From Cavia porcellus (taxonomy: Eukaryota; Chordata; Mammalia; Rodentia; Caviidae): a stretch of 64,000 nt of DNA. The notes below the pieces were generated by a model. It was not told where the DNA came from and ran no database searches. It was given only the letters and a program-made list of their open reading frames with translations. A program made the translations under genes and the position numbers. Shown piece by piece: positions 10,375 to 21,400 of this stretch; position 1 is the first letter of the stretch; each line of letters opens with the position of its first letter. The stretch is taken from assembly GCF_034190915.1 (NCBI RefSeq), contig NW_026947500.1:20830501-20894500 (forward strand), read 5' to 3'.

Positions 10375-10530
10375 GTTTCGTTTTATTTTTCGAGACAGGG
10401 TCTCGCTGTGTAGTCAGGCTGGCCTTGAATTTACTGTGTAACTAGGCGGCTTCAAACTCACAGGAATCATCTTGTCTCAGCCTCCCAAGTGCTGGGATTA
10501 CAGATATGTGCCTCCATGTCTGGCGCTGCT
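10375..10530 (-). mobile_element. B1-type SINE, antisense
   Basis: 'gagacagggtctcgctgtgtagtcaggctggccttgaa…cagcctcccaagtgctgggattacag' is a clear inverted B1. Confidence 0.9.
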
Positions 10531-10602
10531 TTTGACCAGTGCATGTGATGAATGTATCCTAGAAGCATTGCAGGAGTCCATGTTTTATTTTGAAAACGTT
10601 TC

Positions 10603-10704
10603 TTTTTTTTTTTTTTTTTTTTTTTAATCAGTACCTGGGATTGAACTCACAACTGCCTGATTGCAAAGCAGGTGCTTAGGCCTCTGAGCTAAATCACCAG
10701 CCCC
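10603..10704 (-). mobile_element. ID SINE with target-site duplication, antisense
   Basis: A T-rich tail is followed by 'aatcagtacctgggattgaactcac…ctgattgcaaagcaggtgctt…ctgagctaaatcaccagcccc'. It is flanked by 'tgaaaacgtttct' and 'tgaaaatgtttct'. Confidence 0.9.
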
Positions 10705-10794
10705 TGAAAATGTTTCTAAGGCTATTTATCAGACCCTTCAAGTGAGATCATCCACCAGTGAAGAGGGGAGTCTATAGTGGTGTGTGCATGTTTG

Positions 10795-11060
10795 TGTGCT
10801 TGTTTCAGTGCTGGGGATTGAACTCAGAGCCTTTGCACTGAACTACATTTTCAGCCCTTTTTGGTTTTGCTAAATTGTCCAGACTGACTTTGAACTTGTG
10901 ATTCGCCTACCTCAGCCTTCCAGAGTGCAGGGATTATGGGTGTCTGCCACCACACATGGTTCAGGATTAGATTGTTTTAATTTTGCTCTGCTGGAGATTG
11001 AACTCAGGAGCTTCTGCATGCTAGTTAGCTGCTCCTCCATTGAACCACAACCCCATACAC
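10795..11060 (-). mobile_element. Cluster of antisense ID and B1 fragments
   Basis: Three inverted fragments in a row: an ID piece (about 10800-10858, 'cagtgctggggattgaactcag'), a B1 piece (about 10860-10970, 'cctacctcagccttccagagtgcagggattatggg') and another ID piece (about 10980-11060). Confidence 0.7.
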
Positions 11061-11680
11061 TACTTTTGCATTAGTTTTGTAGAAATCCCACACTTTCCCA
11101 CAATTTCTCCTGGGGCAGACAGGCAGGCAGGCAACCACAGAGACAACTGAGTCTTGATCTGCTGACCTCGCACCTCAGAAAACCTGCATTTCAGAACCTG
11201 AGCACTAGGAGGGCAGCCCGGGAGATAAAGGCTTGTTTTCTGTCTTTGCCTTTATCTTGCTCTTGCTCCACAGCTACCAGAGGAGGCAGAGGTGTGGAGA
11301 TTCCAGTGAGGCTGTGTACCCAGCTGTGTACTCAGGAGCATGCCCCTGTGACCACCTTGTAGCAACCTTCCGGTGGGAACTGTACCTAATCTCACGCTGC
11401 TGTCAGGCGGACTCCTGATGCCTGACTGCTACCATTCATCCACCCACCTGCCTGCCTCAGCCCCCAGCATCCGACTCCCAGTGCAGACACTACATGCCCT
11501 AGGCCTGGCACCACCCTGCAGGTTCCTGGTGAGCCAGATCCATCCCTGTGCCTGCCATGCAGCCTGTGCCCACCTGCAGCTGGTGGAGCTGTTTCTTACC
11601 CTCTGTGGACTATAGGTATCTTGGGCAACCCAGAAAAGTCATCATCCAATGAGATGAATCTGTATCTTCTCAAGAGAGAC
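11061..11680. other. No gene seen
   Basis: Unassigned sequence, moderately C-rich around 11430-11600. Short open frames are present but none resembles a known family and no splice structure is evident. Confidence 0.4.
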
Positions 11681-11766
11681 CTGAAATCCCAGCACTCAGG
11701 AGGCTGAGGCAGGAGGGTCACAAGTTCCGGTGCCATCCCGAACTATACAACAAGTAGTTGAACAAA
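11680..11766 (+). mobile_element. B1-type SINE fragment
   Basis: 'gacctgaaatcccagcactcaggaggctgaggcaggagggtcac' is the central part of a B1. Confidence 0.75.
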
Positions 11767-11779
11767 GAAAAAAAAAATC

Positions 11780-12055
11780 TCAAGTAGGGGGAACTGAGGA
11801 AAGAGAAAGGGGTTCCTGAGGCTCAGTCCTGAAGTCATTTTTATGCAGCCACGATGAGAAATCACTTCACACTTACTTAGAATGGCTATTATAAACTGAG
11901 ACACAACCTTGGTAAGGCTGTTAATACCCTGGAACCTGTGCATACTGTTGGTGGAAGGTACTTCCTCTATGATTAGTTGTTTGCAAACTTTTTATGTCGA
12001 CTTCTTTGTATCTTGTAACATTGTGGGAATTTATTAGGTGTAAAATATCTTTTTT
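11780..12055 (+). mobile_element. Possible L1 3' fragment
   Basis: 'gcagccacgatgagaaatcacttcacacttacttagaatggctattataaa' resembles the L1 ORF2 phrase about symmetric 'actagaatggctattat'. It is a short, weakly supported fragment. Confidence 0.5.
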
Positions 12056-12060
12056 TTAAA

Positions 12061-12150
12061 AGCTGGGGGTTTAGCTCAGTGGCATAACTGCCTGCTTGGC
12101 AAACTTGAGGTTGTGAGTTCAATCCCCAGTACCAAAAAAAGGGTTTTTTT
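12061..12150 (+). mobile_element. ID SINE
   Basis: 'gctgggggtttagctcagtggcataactgcctgcttggc…gttgtgagttcaatccccagtacc' plus an A tail. Confidence 0.9.
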
Positions 12151-12369
12151 TTAAAAAAATAGAGTCTTAGGGTTTTCTACATTTAAGATTATGTTGGCTG
12201 CAGAGACAATGTTATTTTTTTCTTTCTGATTTGAAAGTCATTCACTCGTCTTCTTATTTTCTTGCCTACTTGCTCTGGCTAGAACTATGTTGAAATATGA
12301 GTGAACATCTGTATCTAGTTTCTGATTTTAGTGCAAAAGTCTTCAGTTTTTCAACCTTACATTTTTAAA

Positions 12370-12450
12370 AATATTTTCAGTGCTGGGGATTGAACCTAGT
12401 TCCTCATACATGCCAGGGAAGTGATCTACTACTAGGCCAAGGAGGTCTAG
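12370..12450 (-). mobile_element. ID-type SINE fragment, antisense
   Basis: 'ttcagtgctggggattgaacctagttcctcatacatgccagg' is an inverted older ID fragment. Confidence 0.7.
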
Positions 12451-12574
12451 AGAGAGTTCCTGTTTCATTGTCCCCTGACCACTAGTGGGCATTATTAATG
12501 AAGAGGACTTAAAATGCTGACCAGGAGCCAGTATTTATGTTATTTAAATCTTTATGTTATTTATCTCTTTCTCT

Positions 12575-12715
12575 CTTTCAGTCTTTTTGAGATATAGTTT
12601 CACTATGCAGCTCAGGCTGGCCTTGAACTCACTTTGTAGTCCTGGTTGGCCTCAAACTCACAGCAATCCTCCTACCTCAGCATCCTGGGTGCTGGGATTA
12701 CAGGCATGTGTTATA
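12575..12715 (-). mobile_element. B1-type SINE, antisense
   Basis: 'tttttgagatatagtttcactatgcagctcaggctggccttgaactcac…catcctgggtgctgggattacaggcatg'. Confidence 0.9.
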
Positions 12716-12721
12716 CTAAGA

Positions 12722-13320
12722 TGCTGAAAAATTAAAATAATTGATTACAAGATAATTAACAAAAATAGTTACTTAAAAGGATAGTTATTAGCAATATTGT
12801 CATTCTGTACTGAGCTCGTTACCCTAGTAACCAAGTACCAACCACATAGTTATAAATTAGTTGACTGCATAGTTTTGCTGTTCTGTAATGCGCCACCCCC
12901 CCCCACCTTAGTAACCAGTTTGCTGTGTCAACTTTTGTTCCCCTTGTAAGAGACAAATGATGCTGTGTCAACCATTGTTCCCTCTATGAGACACAAATGT
13001 TCCTGGAATTGGCAGACCAAGGGCTATGAATTGGCTAACCACCCACTATGAAACGCCTCTTACCTCAAGCAAAGGGGAACAAAGGCCCACCTTGTTTCTG
13101 TTTCTCATCGCTATGTACTTAATGATCAATGAGCTAATCATAAATGAACTATAAAAATCAGTCAAAACTTTAACTCAGTTGCACAGCTTTGCAAACTCCA
13201 TCTGCTCTGTGTCGCTGGGCCAGCTAAAATAAAAGTGTTTCTTTTAAAAAAGATATCTTGCCCCATTTATCATCTCGGGGGTCTTGCCCCATTTTTCATC
13301 ATGGGGCCTTGTTCTTGTTT
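12722..13320 (+). mobile_element. Solo LTR, unclassified
   Basis: A block of about 550-600 bp with retroviral LTR layout: no coding capacity, a TATA-like 'actataaaaat' near 13150, and 'aataaaagtg' near 13228 followed by a short 3' segment. Imperfect internal repeats ('tgctgtgtcaac…gttcc…agacacaaatg') occur at 12925-13000. No internal retroviral sequence is adjacent, hence a solo LTR. The family is not identified and the borders are approximate. Confidence 0.55.
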
Positions 13321-13480
13321 TTTTTTTGGTGGGTTACAGCAGCATGCGCCACCAAAAACTTCTCATTCTTTTTTTTTTTTTTTTTTGTCTTTTTCCTTTT
13401 TATCGGTACCAGTGATCGAACTCATGAAAACTTCTCATTCTTTTTTTTTTTTTTTTTGTCTAACTTCTCATTCTTTATGA
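13321..13480 (-). mobile_element. Two stacked 5'-truncated ID insertions at one target
   Basis: The phrase 'aacttctcattctt' occurs three times (about 13358, 13429, 13463). Between the first two lies the 3' part of an inverted tailed ID element ('gtctttttcctttttatcggtaccagtgatcgaactcatg'). Between the second and third lies only a T17 tract plus 'gtc'. This looks like two successive truncated insertions that used the same target duplication. Confidence 0.75.
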
Positions 13481-13682
13481 GGCTGGTGTGGGCCTTAAAT
13501 TGATGTGTTTCCATGTACTCTCTACAGCTCCTCAATTTCAGATATCAAGGCAAGGAGATGGTGTGTTTGGATCAAAGACCCTTTGCTAGGGATCTCAGTA
13601 CCAAAGCCCCTGGTTGATAGGAAGCCTCTTGAATATTAGAAGAGAGCGTTGACAGGAGGCGCTTTGTCAGCTGTGACCAAGC

Positions 13683-13797
13683 TTATTTTTTTATTTTTTT
13701 GGTCTTTTTCCTTTTTATTGGTACTGGGGATTGAACTCACGACTGCCTACTTGCAAGGCAGGCACTTATGCTGCTGAGCTAAATCCCCAGCCCCCAC
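13683..13797 (-). mobile_element. ID SINE, tailed subfamily, with target-site duplication
   Basis: Inverted full-length ID with anticodon-loop region 'acttgcaagg' (TGC) and tail 'ggtctttttcctttttattggtac'. It is flanked by 'accaagcttatt' on both sides. Confidence 0.95.
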
Positions 13798-13954
13798 CAA
13801 GCTTATTATAATCCCATTGTTTTAGTTAAGCAGAAACTGATGTGCAGATAAGAGGTTGACATTCTGACAGCTCTAATTTATCACAAACACCAATGTGTGA
13901 CTGCTCTCAGCATTATCTTTCATGGGGAGTAGATTATTTCATTTTAAATATGAA

Positions 13955-14035
13955 GAGTAGCATAAGCACCTGCCTGGCAAGTGCAAGGTCCTGAGTTCAA
14001 TTTCCAGTATCAAACACAAAAACAAAAACTAAAAC
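13955..14035 (+). mobile_element. ID SINE fragment
   Basis: 'agtagcataagcacctgcctggcaagtgcaaggtcctgagttcaatttccagtatc' followed by an A-rich tail; 5'-truncated. Confidence 0.75.
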
Positions 14036-14534
14036 AAAATACAAATATGTAGAGACTACACTATGTGTAGAGTTGCCAGTGTTTTGGAGTTCAATAACAA
14101 AAAATTCTAGATATGGTTGGTGCTGATGTTTGCATTACAGAATGTACTTGGTATCACTGAACTATGCACCTGAAATAGTTAAGCTGCTAAATTTTATGCA
14201 ATGTACCTTTTACCCCAGGGAAAGCCAAAATGTCTGTCTGCAGAGAAAGTCTTTCCCAGTGAGAATAAAAGGCTGCTGCTGCCATGATGGAAACAACGCA
14301 GCCTAACCTGCCCCAGGTGACGGGCTGCTCGACCTGGAAATGCATCCTGGCTGGGCCTAAGTGTCCACCTCTGCTTCTGGCAATTGGGATTCAGCAGTGA
14401 CTGTAGCCCTGGTGGCCTTGGTGAGTGAAGCCTGTGTCACTGACCCCATGCGGCACACCCATCCCTGCTGCAGGCCAGATGGTACTGAGGAAGAACGCCA
14501 CCTGGAGTCCTCTTAAAGGATCACACTGTCCACT
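14036..14534. other. No gene seen
   Basis: Unassigned unique-looking sequence. The beginning (14060-14200) faintly resembles an L1 3' fragment ('gcactgaactatgcacctgaaatagtt'). Nothing firm. Confidence 0.4.
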
Positions 14535-14632
14535 GATTCTTTTTTGCAGGGAGCAGGGGTACAGGGGATCAAACTTAGGACTGCAGGCTTGCAAGGCAGG
14601 GGCTTATGCTGCTGAGCTAAATCCCCTGCCCT
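14535..14632 (-). mobile_element. ID SINE with target-site duplication, antisense
   Basis: 'ggggtacaggggatcaaacttaggactgcaggcttgcaaggcaggggcttatgctgctgagctaaatcccctgcc' lies between two copies of 'ctgtccactgattctt'. Confidence 0.95.
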
Positions 14633-15156
14633 GTCCACTGATTCTTAACGTCCTCCTCTGCTGAGATCACGCTTTGGTGAACACTCACATAGGATACAGA
14701 TATTCCCACCTTTTCCACCCACTTAAAGAGACGGGTCCACTTACCTTTCACCTAGATTTCCTGGCCACCCATTACTAAACCATGTTCATTCTAGGCCCCT
14801 GACTGGTGTTGACCCATTTGTGTATAACCCAGCCACTCCAAGATGAGATGCTAGGTCTGTTTTTTTAAATTTTTTTTTAAGCAATCATTAGACGTTAATC
14901 AGATCTTTAAAAATACCTTCCCAGCAGCACCTGTATTGGAGTTCAAACAAATGATGAATGCCATAGCTTAATCAGGTGGACAGACACATAGATTGACCCT
15001 TATGAACTAGGCATGAACCATCTAATATACATCACAATGAAAGTGGTTACATTAATTTGAACACATGATTTGAGATGTACAGGTACCATCTTCCTATGAT
15101 GAATACATTCATTATGCACCACAAACATGTACTGATAGAACAGAATTTTAAAAATA
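14633..15156. other. No gene seen
   Basis: Unassigned sequence. The part at 14990-15150 ('attgacccttatgaac…atgtactgatagaac') looks like A+T-rich retroelement 3' sequence but is not classifiable. Confidence 0.35.
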
Positions 15157-15295
15157 AAAGCTGGGCCTGGTGGTGCACACAGCATTTGGGAGGTGGAGGC
15201 AGGAGGATCCTTGCGAATTTAAGACTAGCCTGGGCGATAAAGTGAGCTCAAGGCCAGCCTGAACTGCATAGTGAAATCCTTTCTCAAAAATGAAC
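15157..15295 (+). mobile_element. B1-type SINE, internally deleted
   Basis: 'agctgggcctggtggtgcacacagcatttgggaggtggaggcaggagg…gcctgggcgataaagtgagctcaaggccagcctgaac'. The usual 'cctgtaatccc' part is missing. Confidence 0.85.
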
Positions 15296-15501
15296 AAATA
15301 AAATAGAACTTATGCATTGTTATTTTTAGAGCAAATGTGGTACATTCATCATGTACTGACATAGAACGATCTCCAAGACACACATTTAGTAAAAAAGCAA
15401 GTATCAGGACAATGCATAAAATATGATTCAATTTAAATCAAATAAAGAATGTTGGAAGCCCTTGAAGCTGGAAATTGACCACACCCGTTGGGAGCCAGTG
15501 C

Positions 15502-15503
<2 letters not shown>

Positions 15504-15541
<38 letters not shown>
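15504..15541. repeat. (TG)n microsatellite
   Basis: About 19 consecutive TG dinucleotides. Confidence 0.95.
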
Positions 15542-15544
<3 letters not shown>

Positions 15545-16785
15545 CAAAGACCACCTGGGGCAAGCTGCAGAAGCAAGTGACTCCAGGCCTCCAAAACCTC
15601 AGGCCCTTAGATTGCCTAGGTATATTACTAGGCCACAGGGTGTCCTGTGACATGAAGTTGCTAAATATATAAAGAAAACTCCCTACGGTGAGGGGCAGTT
15701 TCTTTCCTCCCATCAGGAGAGAGGGCACCTGACCTCAGGTTTGTCTCTTTTCCTTATTTTCTCATCTTTATGTGGTATCCCCCCCCCCACAACATCGAGA
15801 GCCAATGTAAACATAGGTAAAGATATATTGCTAAGATGCATAGAAAACAAACAGAGGTGCCCATTCTAGGCACGGCAGGAATGAGCTGACTAACTGTTCC
15901 GGGTGCTTACAAGCTACCTGAGAATTTATGCAGAAGAGTGTGTCTAGACAAAACTTCTCAACAGAAAAGTGACGAGAAAGAGAGCAAGGAAGTGGGACCA
16001 CAGAGGACAGCTGCTTCCTTAGACGGTCCCTAAGATGCTGATTGACCTAAGGGGCTGCTTCTTCCCCACCCACTTTCCAGATTCAGGCTGTGTAAGTGGG
16101 CACGTGAACTCATGGGACCTGTGAGGAGACGTGTTCTGTGTTGCATGGGATCACAGCAATCAAGCCAGGGGAGACAGCAAAGCACACAGGAAGGGTCCGT
16201 GGGGGACAAAAAGGGCCTCGTGCTGTGCAGTCTTTGGTTCCAGGTCATGACTGCACCAGGCCACATGTTGGCCTCTGGGTTCTTAGTAACCTGTGAGTTC
16301 TGGTAATGTATTTTCCTCTTGGACTTCAGTGTCTGCGCTACCCTGCTCCCTGTAACCCAAACTACCTAACTAAAACTGTAGAAATTATACTGATACACGT
16401 GTTGGTCACTTTGGCCACCCAGAGTTAATTTCCAGCTTATTTCTGTTATTATCAATGCTTATTAATTTTATAAAATATTGGATTGCAAGGAGTATCACTG
16501 TAGAGATAATTCTCCCTAGGACCTAGAGCCAAGCTCTTCTTCCTCTAGACACCTGCATGGGTTTGGACAAAGTGAAAGACACCACCTACCCTGGCTGCTA
16601 TTGACAACAAATAATGGAAATAGCTCAAGAGGAAAATCAAATCTAATACTGTAGGAATTTATGTGAATTACTCCAGCAGGCCGGAAAAATGAATTAGAAT
16701 TACTATTTCATATGTCAGAGTAGTTTATTAAACGAGAAGATAGAACGCCAATCTGGGAAAGAACTATGATTGAAAACTGACAGGT
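15542..16785. other. No gene seen
   Basis: More than 1.2 kb of sequence without recognisable repeat or gene, apart from a C11 run at 15779-15789. Short open frames overlap on both strands and look random. Confidence 0.4.
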
Positions 16786-16787
16786 AG

Positions 16788-16918
16788 GAGCTGGGCGTGG
16801 TGGTGCTCGCCTGTATTCCCAGCAGTTGGGAGGCTGAGGCAGGAGGACTGTTGTGGGCTACAGGCCAGCCTGGACTCCATAGTGAGACTTTGTCTAAAAA
16901 AAAACCCAAAGTCAAAAG
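16788..16918 (+). mobile_element. B1-type SINE with target-site duplication
   Basis: 'gagctgggcgtggtggtgctcgcctgtattcccagcagttgggagg…ggctacaggccagcctggactccatagtgagactttgtc'. It is flanked by 'gaaaactgacaggta' and 'aaaactgacaggtat'. Confidence 0.95.
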
Positions 16919-17384
16919 CAAAGCAAATTCAAAACTGACAGGTATTTTACTAATAATTTCACTGGTAAAGTCATCAGAAGTATACACCAGATGGCATGTT
17001 GTACACATAGGATCAAAACATATTGTGAATATTTAAATTTTTGGAAACTATAGTACAGGCACGTTGCCTTCTCCCTTGTGCTTAGAACACATGTATTGCA
17101 CAGCTCTGGCCACTTTCTCAGGTGAGCCAGGGTCCTCTAGTCTGCACACGGACTGATTCCCAGCAGTGGGCCTGCTGTCTTTAAGGGGGCAACAGTAAGA
17201 ACTTCCAGGTTGCTTGGTGTCTTTGGTGAGCACAGCCCCAGCACCAGATGCCTCTCTGTGGTAAAGTGTAAACTGAAAGGGAAAACACTGACATATAAAT
17301 CACATTCAGTGGGTAGCTGGAACCTCATTTCTTTTCCCTTCTTTTGGAAGACTTCAGTGAACCCCGTGCACCCTCCCACTTACC

Positions 17385-17455
17385 CCCCATTGAAGAGGCT
17401 TTGGAGTACAGTGGGGAAACCAGAGCTCAGAGAGGCAGAACAGCGCCCCTGGTGG
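17385..17455 (+). mobile_element. Possible MIR fragment
   Basis: 'tggggaaaccagagctcagagaggcagaacagcgcccc' resembles the MIR core 'ggaaactgaggctcagagagg'. Weak support. Confidence 0.35.
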
Positions 17456-18060
17456 TCAGCACTGCAGGACCATGGCCTTGCAGAGCCCAGCAGGATTAGC
17501 AGTTAGCACAGCCCTTACCTGAAAGCCTACAGAGGCTCTGGGTCAGGATAGTAGGGCCCGGCAGAGAACAAGCCTTCTGTTTCTGAGTAAGTAAGATTCT
17601 GACAGCCTGGGTAAACCTGTCCAATCTCTGACGATGCAGAGTTGAGCAAACCAGCACAGGAATCTCACGGTGGTTATCACCGTCCTCGGGCCTAGGAACA
17701 GACTGGCCAGCGGGACACACAGACCTCACCGCTGTGCTCCACCCACAGAGGCCTGTCCTCGGCTGCTGACCAGGACGCTGCCCGAGGGTTTGGCCTCTGC
17801 TCAGGAGCGGCCCCTCCAACCCCCTTGACTGCTGGGACCCAGGACTCCCAGGCCCCAGAGGCCTGCAGTTGCGGGGCCCTGTGGCCTGTGGTCACCTCTC
17901 TCCCACACGAGCTGAGCTCAGGCCATGTGGGACTCCAGGCTCTACCTGCCAGAGCCCTCAGGGCCTGGGTCCCTGCTCAGGGGCCTTCCATGCTGCTTTT
18001 GGGCCTCAGTGCCCATCTCTCGGTGAGCTTCTCTCTGGAACTCTCTGCAAACCCTGAAAG
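17456..18060. other. C-rich intergenic segment, no gene seen
   Basis: Relatively C+G-rich (17700-18000) with overlapping open frames of 60-115 codons on both strands. None resembles a protein I know. No CpG clustering suggests a promoter. Confidence 0.4.
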
Positions 18061-18119
18061 CTTCCATCCCAGTCATTTCAGCATCACTGCCACCTCCTCA
18101 CACACTGTGCACCTCTCTG

Positions 18120-18235
18120 ACTTGCTTTCTCTTTTCACTAACATAAGACACTTTGGGGGCCTTTTCATGTAGTGAGCCTAAGACAGAACCCAGCACACAA
18201 TGGACAAACATTAGGTTTGTGCTGAGTGAACAGAC
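18120..18235 (+). mobile_element. Possible L2/MIR 3' fragment
   Basis: 'agacagaacccagcacacaatggacaaacattaggtttgtgctgagtgaac' has the 'cctagcacacagtaggtgctcaataaat…gtgaat' layout of ancient LINE2/MIR ends. Confidence 0.4.
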
Positions 18236-18547
18236 CCATCCTGTCAAATCCGGTCTCCCTTCCCTCTCCTTCTCTCTAGCCGGGTTAGGGGCTCAGAGGT
18301 GGTGCGGCTCAGTGGTGAGCCTGGCTTAGCACACAGGAGGACAAGGCTGCAGCCTGGAAGCCGCAAGCCGAGCAAGGCCCTGTGTCCTGCAAGGCCAGGC
18401 CTTGCCCAGGCTCAGAGAGCCTGGTTCTGCCTGTCAGCTCTGCATCTACCAGCTGAGCATGTGGGGAACAGACAAACTGTTCATGCTTTGCCTGTCTGTG
18501 CTTTCCAGCTGAGAAACTAGACTAATAAAGAATTTTATTTACTTACT

Positions 18548-18612
18548 CATTTTTCAGTACTCGGGATTGAACGCAGGGCCATTGCACATTGGAGCTAACA
18601 CATTGAGATGCA
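18548..18612 (-). mobile_element. ID-type SINE fragment, antisense
   Basis: 'tttttcagtactcgggattgaacgcagggccattgcacattggagct' is an inverted diverged ID fragment. Confidence 0.6.
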
Positions 18613-18825
18613 GTCTTGAAGGGTGCACTGAACTAAAAGTCTATCTTCAAACATTATTTTGAAGGAAATTTAAATTATATTTGGGTGAAATGGGTTTTTC
18701 TTTCAAGTTAAGGTTAATAAAAAATTTCTGAAGATTTTGGATGATAAAACAGACTACTCAGTGCTGTATTTGGCCTAGGACCTCGCTCTTCTGAGAGAGT
18801 CTAAGTATGGGATAAAAGCAGGGAA

Positions 18826-18945
18826 AGGACCAGGTGTGGGTGGTGCATACCTGTGATCCCAGCACTTGGGAAGCTGAGGCAGGAGTATCGCCTGAGAGGT
18901 CAAGGCAAGCCTCAGCTGTATAGCACCGTAGCTCAGCTGTGTCAA
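18826..18945 (+). mobile_element. B1-type SINE
   Basis: 'ggaccaggtgtgggtggtgcatacctgtgatcccagcacttgggaagctgaggcaggag'. Confidence 0.9.
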
Positions 18946-18964
18946 GTGCATTCACATTGTCATA

Positions 18965-19545
18965 AAACAGATCTCTGGAAATTTTTATCTTGCAAATCTA
19001 AACTCTATGCTCATTAAGCAAAACTCCCCTTTCCCCTTTCCCAGAAACCACTGGCAACCTCTTTCCTATTTTCTCTCTCTATACATTTGACTCCATTTGA
19101 TTGCTCACATAAGAAGAATCACAATATTTCTGTCAGTAATTGGCTTATTTCACTTAGCATAGTATCAAGGTTCATCTAGGTTGTAACATAGGACAGGATT
19201 TCCTTCCCAGGTAAGGCTGAATAGTATCCCACAGTATGATTACTATCCTTTAATGGGCATTTGCTTTACCTCTGTTTTTTGGCTCTTTTGAATGTTTTTG
19301 CTCAGAATATGAATGAACAAATAAATATCTTTTATAGATCCAGTTTCAATCTTTTTAAAGAAGTAGATACAGAAGTGAGATTTGTAGATCAAATGGTAGT
19401 TCTATTTTTAATTTTAAAGGACATTTTAGTGTGTGCCATGGTGGTTACGTCATTTTACCCACCATGAATGAGGCTTCTGATTTCCCCATACCCTTGCCAA
19501 TACTTATTACAGATTGTTTCTCACCTATCAAATTAATTTACTGAA
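18965..19545 (-). mobile_element. L1 3' region fragment, antisense
   Basis: Contains the usual antisense L1 phrases: 'ttggcttatttcacttagcatagtatcaaggttcatc', 'ggctgaatagtatcccac', 'tttaatgggcatttgc' and 'gtgagatttgtagatcaaatggtagttctatt'. No intact frame. Confidence 0.85.
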
Positions 19546-19589
19546 GCCCTAATTCCTTGTGTGATGATATATGTGTATATATGTATTTA

Positions 19590-19715
19590 TTTATTTTAGT
19601 TTATTGAGACAGGGTCTTTCTATGTACTCCAGGATGGCCTTAGACATGCAGCAAGCCTTCTGGCTCAGTCTCCTGAATGCTGGGATTGCATGTGTGCACC
19701 ACCATGCTCAGCTCT
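19590..19715 (-). mobile_element. B1-type SINE, antisense
   Basis: 'ttgagacagggtctttctatgtactccaggatggccttagac…ctcagtctcctgaatgctgggattgcatgtgtgcacc'. Confidence 0.9.
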
Positions 19716-19933
19716 CAGTGATTGAGTTTTGATATGAGTCTGTAATCAACTGAATTATTATGGCCTCAAAGCAGTCTAACTTCTCTGCTAATGTCACCCT
19801 GTATTTGCAGCTGCTCCTCAATGCTAGCATCACAGCCTCAGCCCTACCTCTGGTCATCAGGCATCAGATTTTCAAAAGGACTGAGCAGATTAAATCTCTG
19901 TCTCACACAATGTTCATGGTAGGGTTTACACTT

Positions 19934-20125
19934 CTGGCTGGACATGGTGGTGCACACATGTAATCCCAGCATTGTGAGATACTGATGGAGGAGGATTGCA
20001 AGTTTGAGCCCAAATTGTGCATCTTTACAACATAACAATATTCCTTTTCAAAATAAAAATATAAAAGCTGAGAACAGGGATATGGCTCAGTGTGAAAGTC
20101 CTGGGCTCAGTCACTAGTTATATAT
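19934..20125 (+). mobile_element. B1 SINE followed by an ID fragment
   Basis: B1 at about 19936-20045 ('ctggacatggtggtgcacacatgtaatcccagcattg'), then 'gctgagaacagggatatggctcagtgtgaaagtcctgggctcagtcac', an ID-like fragment. Confidence 0.75.
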
Positions 20126-20169
20126 AGTATGTCATATCTGGAATGTCATCATTTTCACATGAAGTTCAG

Positions 20170-20235
20170 TTAATTTTTTGATTTAAAAATTTATAATATA
20201 TAGAATGTATATATATTATATATGTATATATATTA
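20170..20235. repeat. AT-rich (TATA)n-like repeat
   Basis: An imperfect run of TA and TATG units. Confidence 0.8.
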
Positions 20236-20376
20236 CTCACACATTCATGCATATTTTTCCTTGTCTTGACTTTCAAACTGAAGAAAGTTTTTTCTCAGCA
20301 ATGTCGGACCTGGGTTTTTCTACAGGAAGATCAGAGGGCAACTTATAGCTACCCATTTCTATTCATGACCAGTGTG

Positions 20377-20690
20377 ATGGCTAATCTTGATTGTCATTTC
20401 AGTCTTGGGTAACTCCCAGGAGATTAGTAAACCACATTTTTGCTGTGACTGGGTGGGTTATGAGGCTGTGACCTTGGGACTGTATCAAGCCCCTGGCCCC
20501 TTCCTCTCAGGCTCTTGGTTCTGTGACCTGAGTGACATCGGTTGAGCAGTTTTCCTCTGCCATGCTTCTACTGTGATGTTGCTCTTGGAGCCAGCCAAAC
20601 AAAGAGGGAAACCTTTGAAACTGTGTCACAATAAACCTTTTCTCTTCATGTTCTCCAGTAATGAAAAGGTGTCTAATATGGCCAGAAGTC
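20377..20690 (+). mobile_element. LTR-like interspersed repeat, second copy
   Basis: Starts 'tgatggctaatcttgattgtc' and ends 'cacaataaaccttttctcttcatgttctccagtaatgaaaaggtgtctaat'. It has the same start and end style as the blocks at 3353-3762 and 25160-25640, so probably the same LTR/MaLR-like family. Confidence 0.55.
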
Positions 20691-20887
20691 ACAAACTATA
20701 TTTGAGCTTATTTGATTGTACATACATCTGGGATCTAGGACTATAAGAAAAGACAACTTTTCCACAATGCAATTCTTACATTACTGGTCTAGAAAAAAAC
20801 AAAGCCTATTGGAATGTATAAAGTCATAATTATTAGTTAAGGTGACAAGCAGAATAAACCACTCTGACATCCAGAAATAAAGGTCCT

Positions 20888-21000
20888 GAAGGACCAGGGG
20901 TTTAGCTCAGCAGCATAAGCACCTGCCTGGCAAGTACAAGGTTGTGAGTTCGACCCCTGGTACAAAATAAAACCAAAAACCAAAAACCAAAAAAACAAAA
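20888..21000 (+). mobile_element. ID SINE with target-site duplication
   Basis: 'ggaccaggggtttagctcagcagcataagcacctgcctggcaagtacaaggttgtgagttcgacccctggtac' plus an AAACC-rich tail. 'aaggtcctg' and 'atggtcctg' flank it. Confidence 0.9.
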
Positions 21001-21292
21001 CAATGGTCCTGTGACACTGTGTGGTCCTTGATGAACAGGGGTTTTCTCATAAGGGAGTTCCAAGTAAGGTTGCTATTCTGGAGAAGGCACGGGTCCCAGC
21101 AATGCACACTTGAAAAACACATCAGAATTATTTCCTAGGCAATGATGTACACATAGCAATCACTGGATCCCTTGATTTCTGGGTACTCCACAGCCAGCTT
21201 GAACAGAGGGTTGTAGGGTGAATGAGGGAAATGAAACAAGTTTTACTGATGAGGAACTGAAGTAAGGAGATATCAAAACCACTGTGTTGCAC

Positions 21293-21400
21293 ACCGGGGA
21301 TACAGCTCAGTGGCATAAGCGCCTGCCTGGCAAGCGCAAGGTTGTGACTTCAATCCTCGGTTCCAAAAAAAAAAAAAAAAAAAACCAAAAAGAAACAAAC
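21293..21400 (+). mobile_element. ID SINE with target-site duplication
   Basis: 'ccggggatacagctcagtggcataagcgcctgcctggcaagcgcaaggttgtgacttcaatcctcggttcc' plus an A tail, between 'accactgtgttg' and 'accactgggttgg'. Confidence 0.92.

Noticed and set aside
15423..15728. Frames with VCVCVC or HTHTHT repeats
   Set aside because: Translations of the (TG)n microsatellite. The same applies to 59352-59558.
17825..18172. 115-codon frame in C-rich sequence
   Set aside because: No homology recognised, equally long frames occur on the other strand, and its end overlaps an L2/MIR-like fragment.
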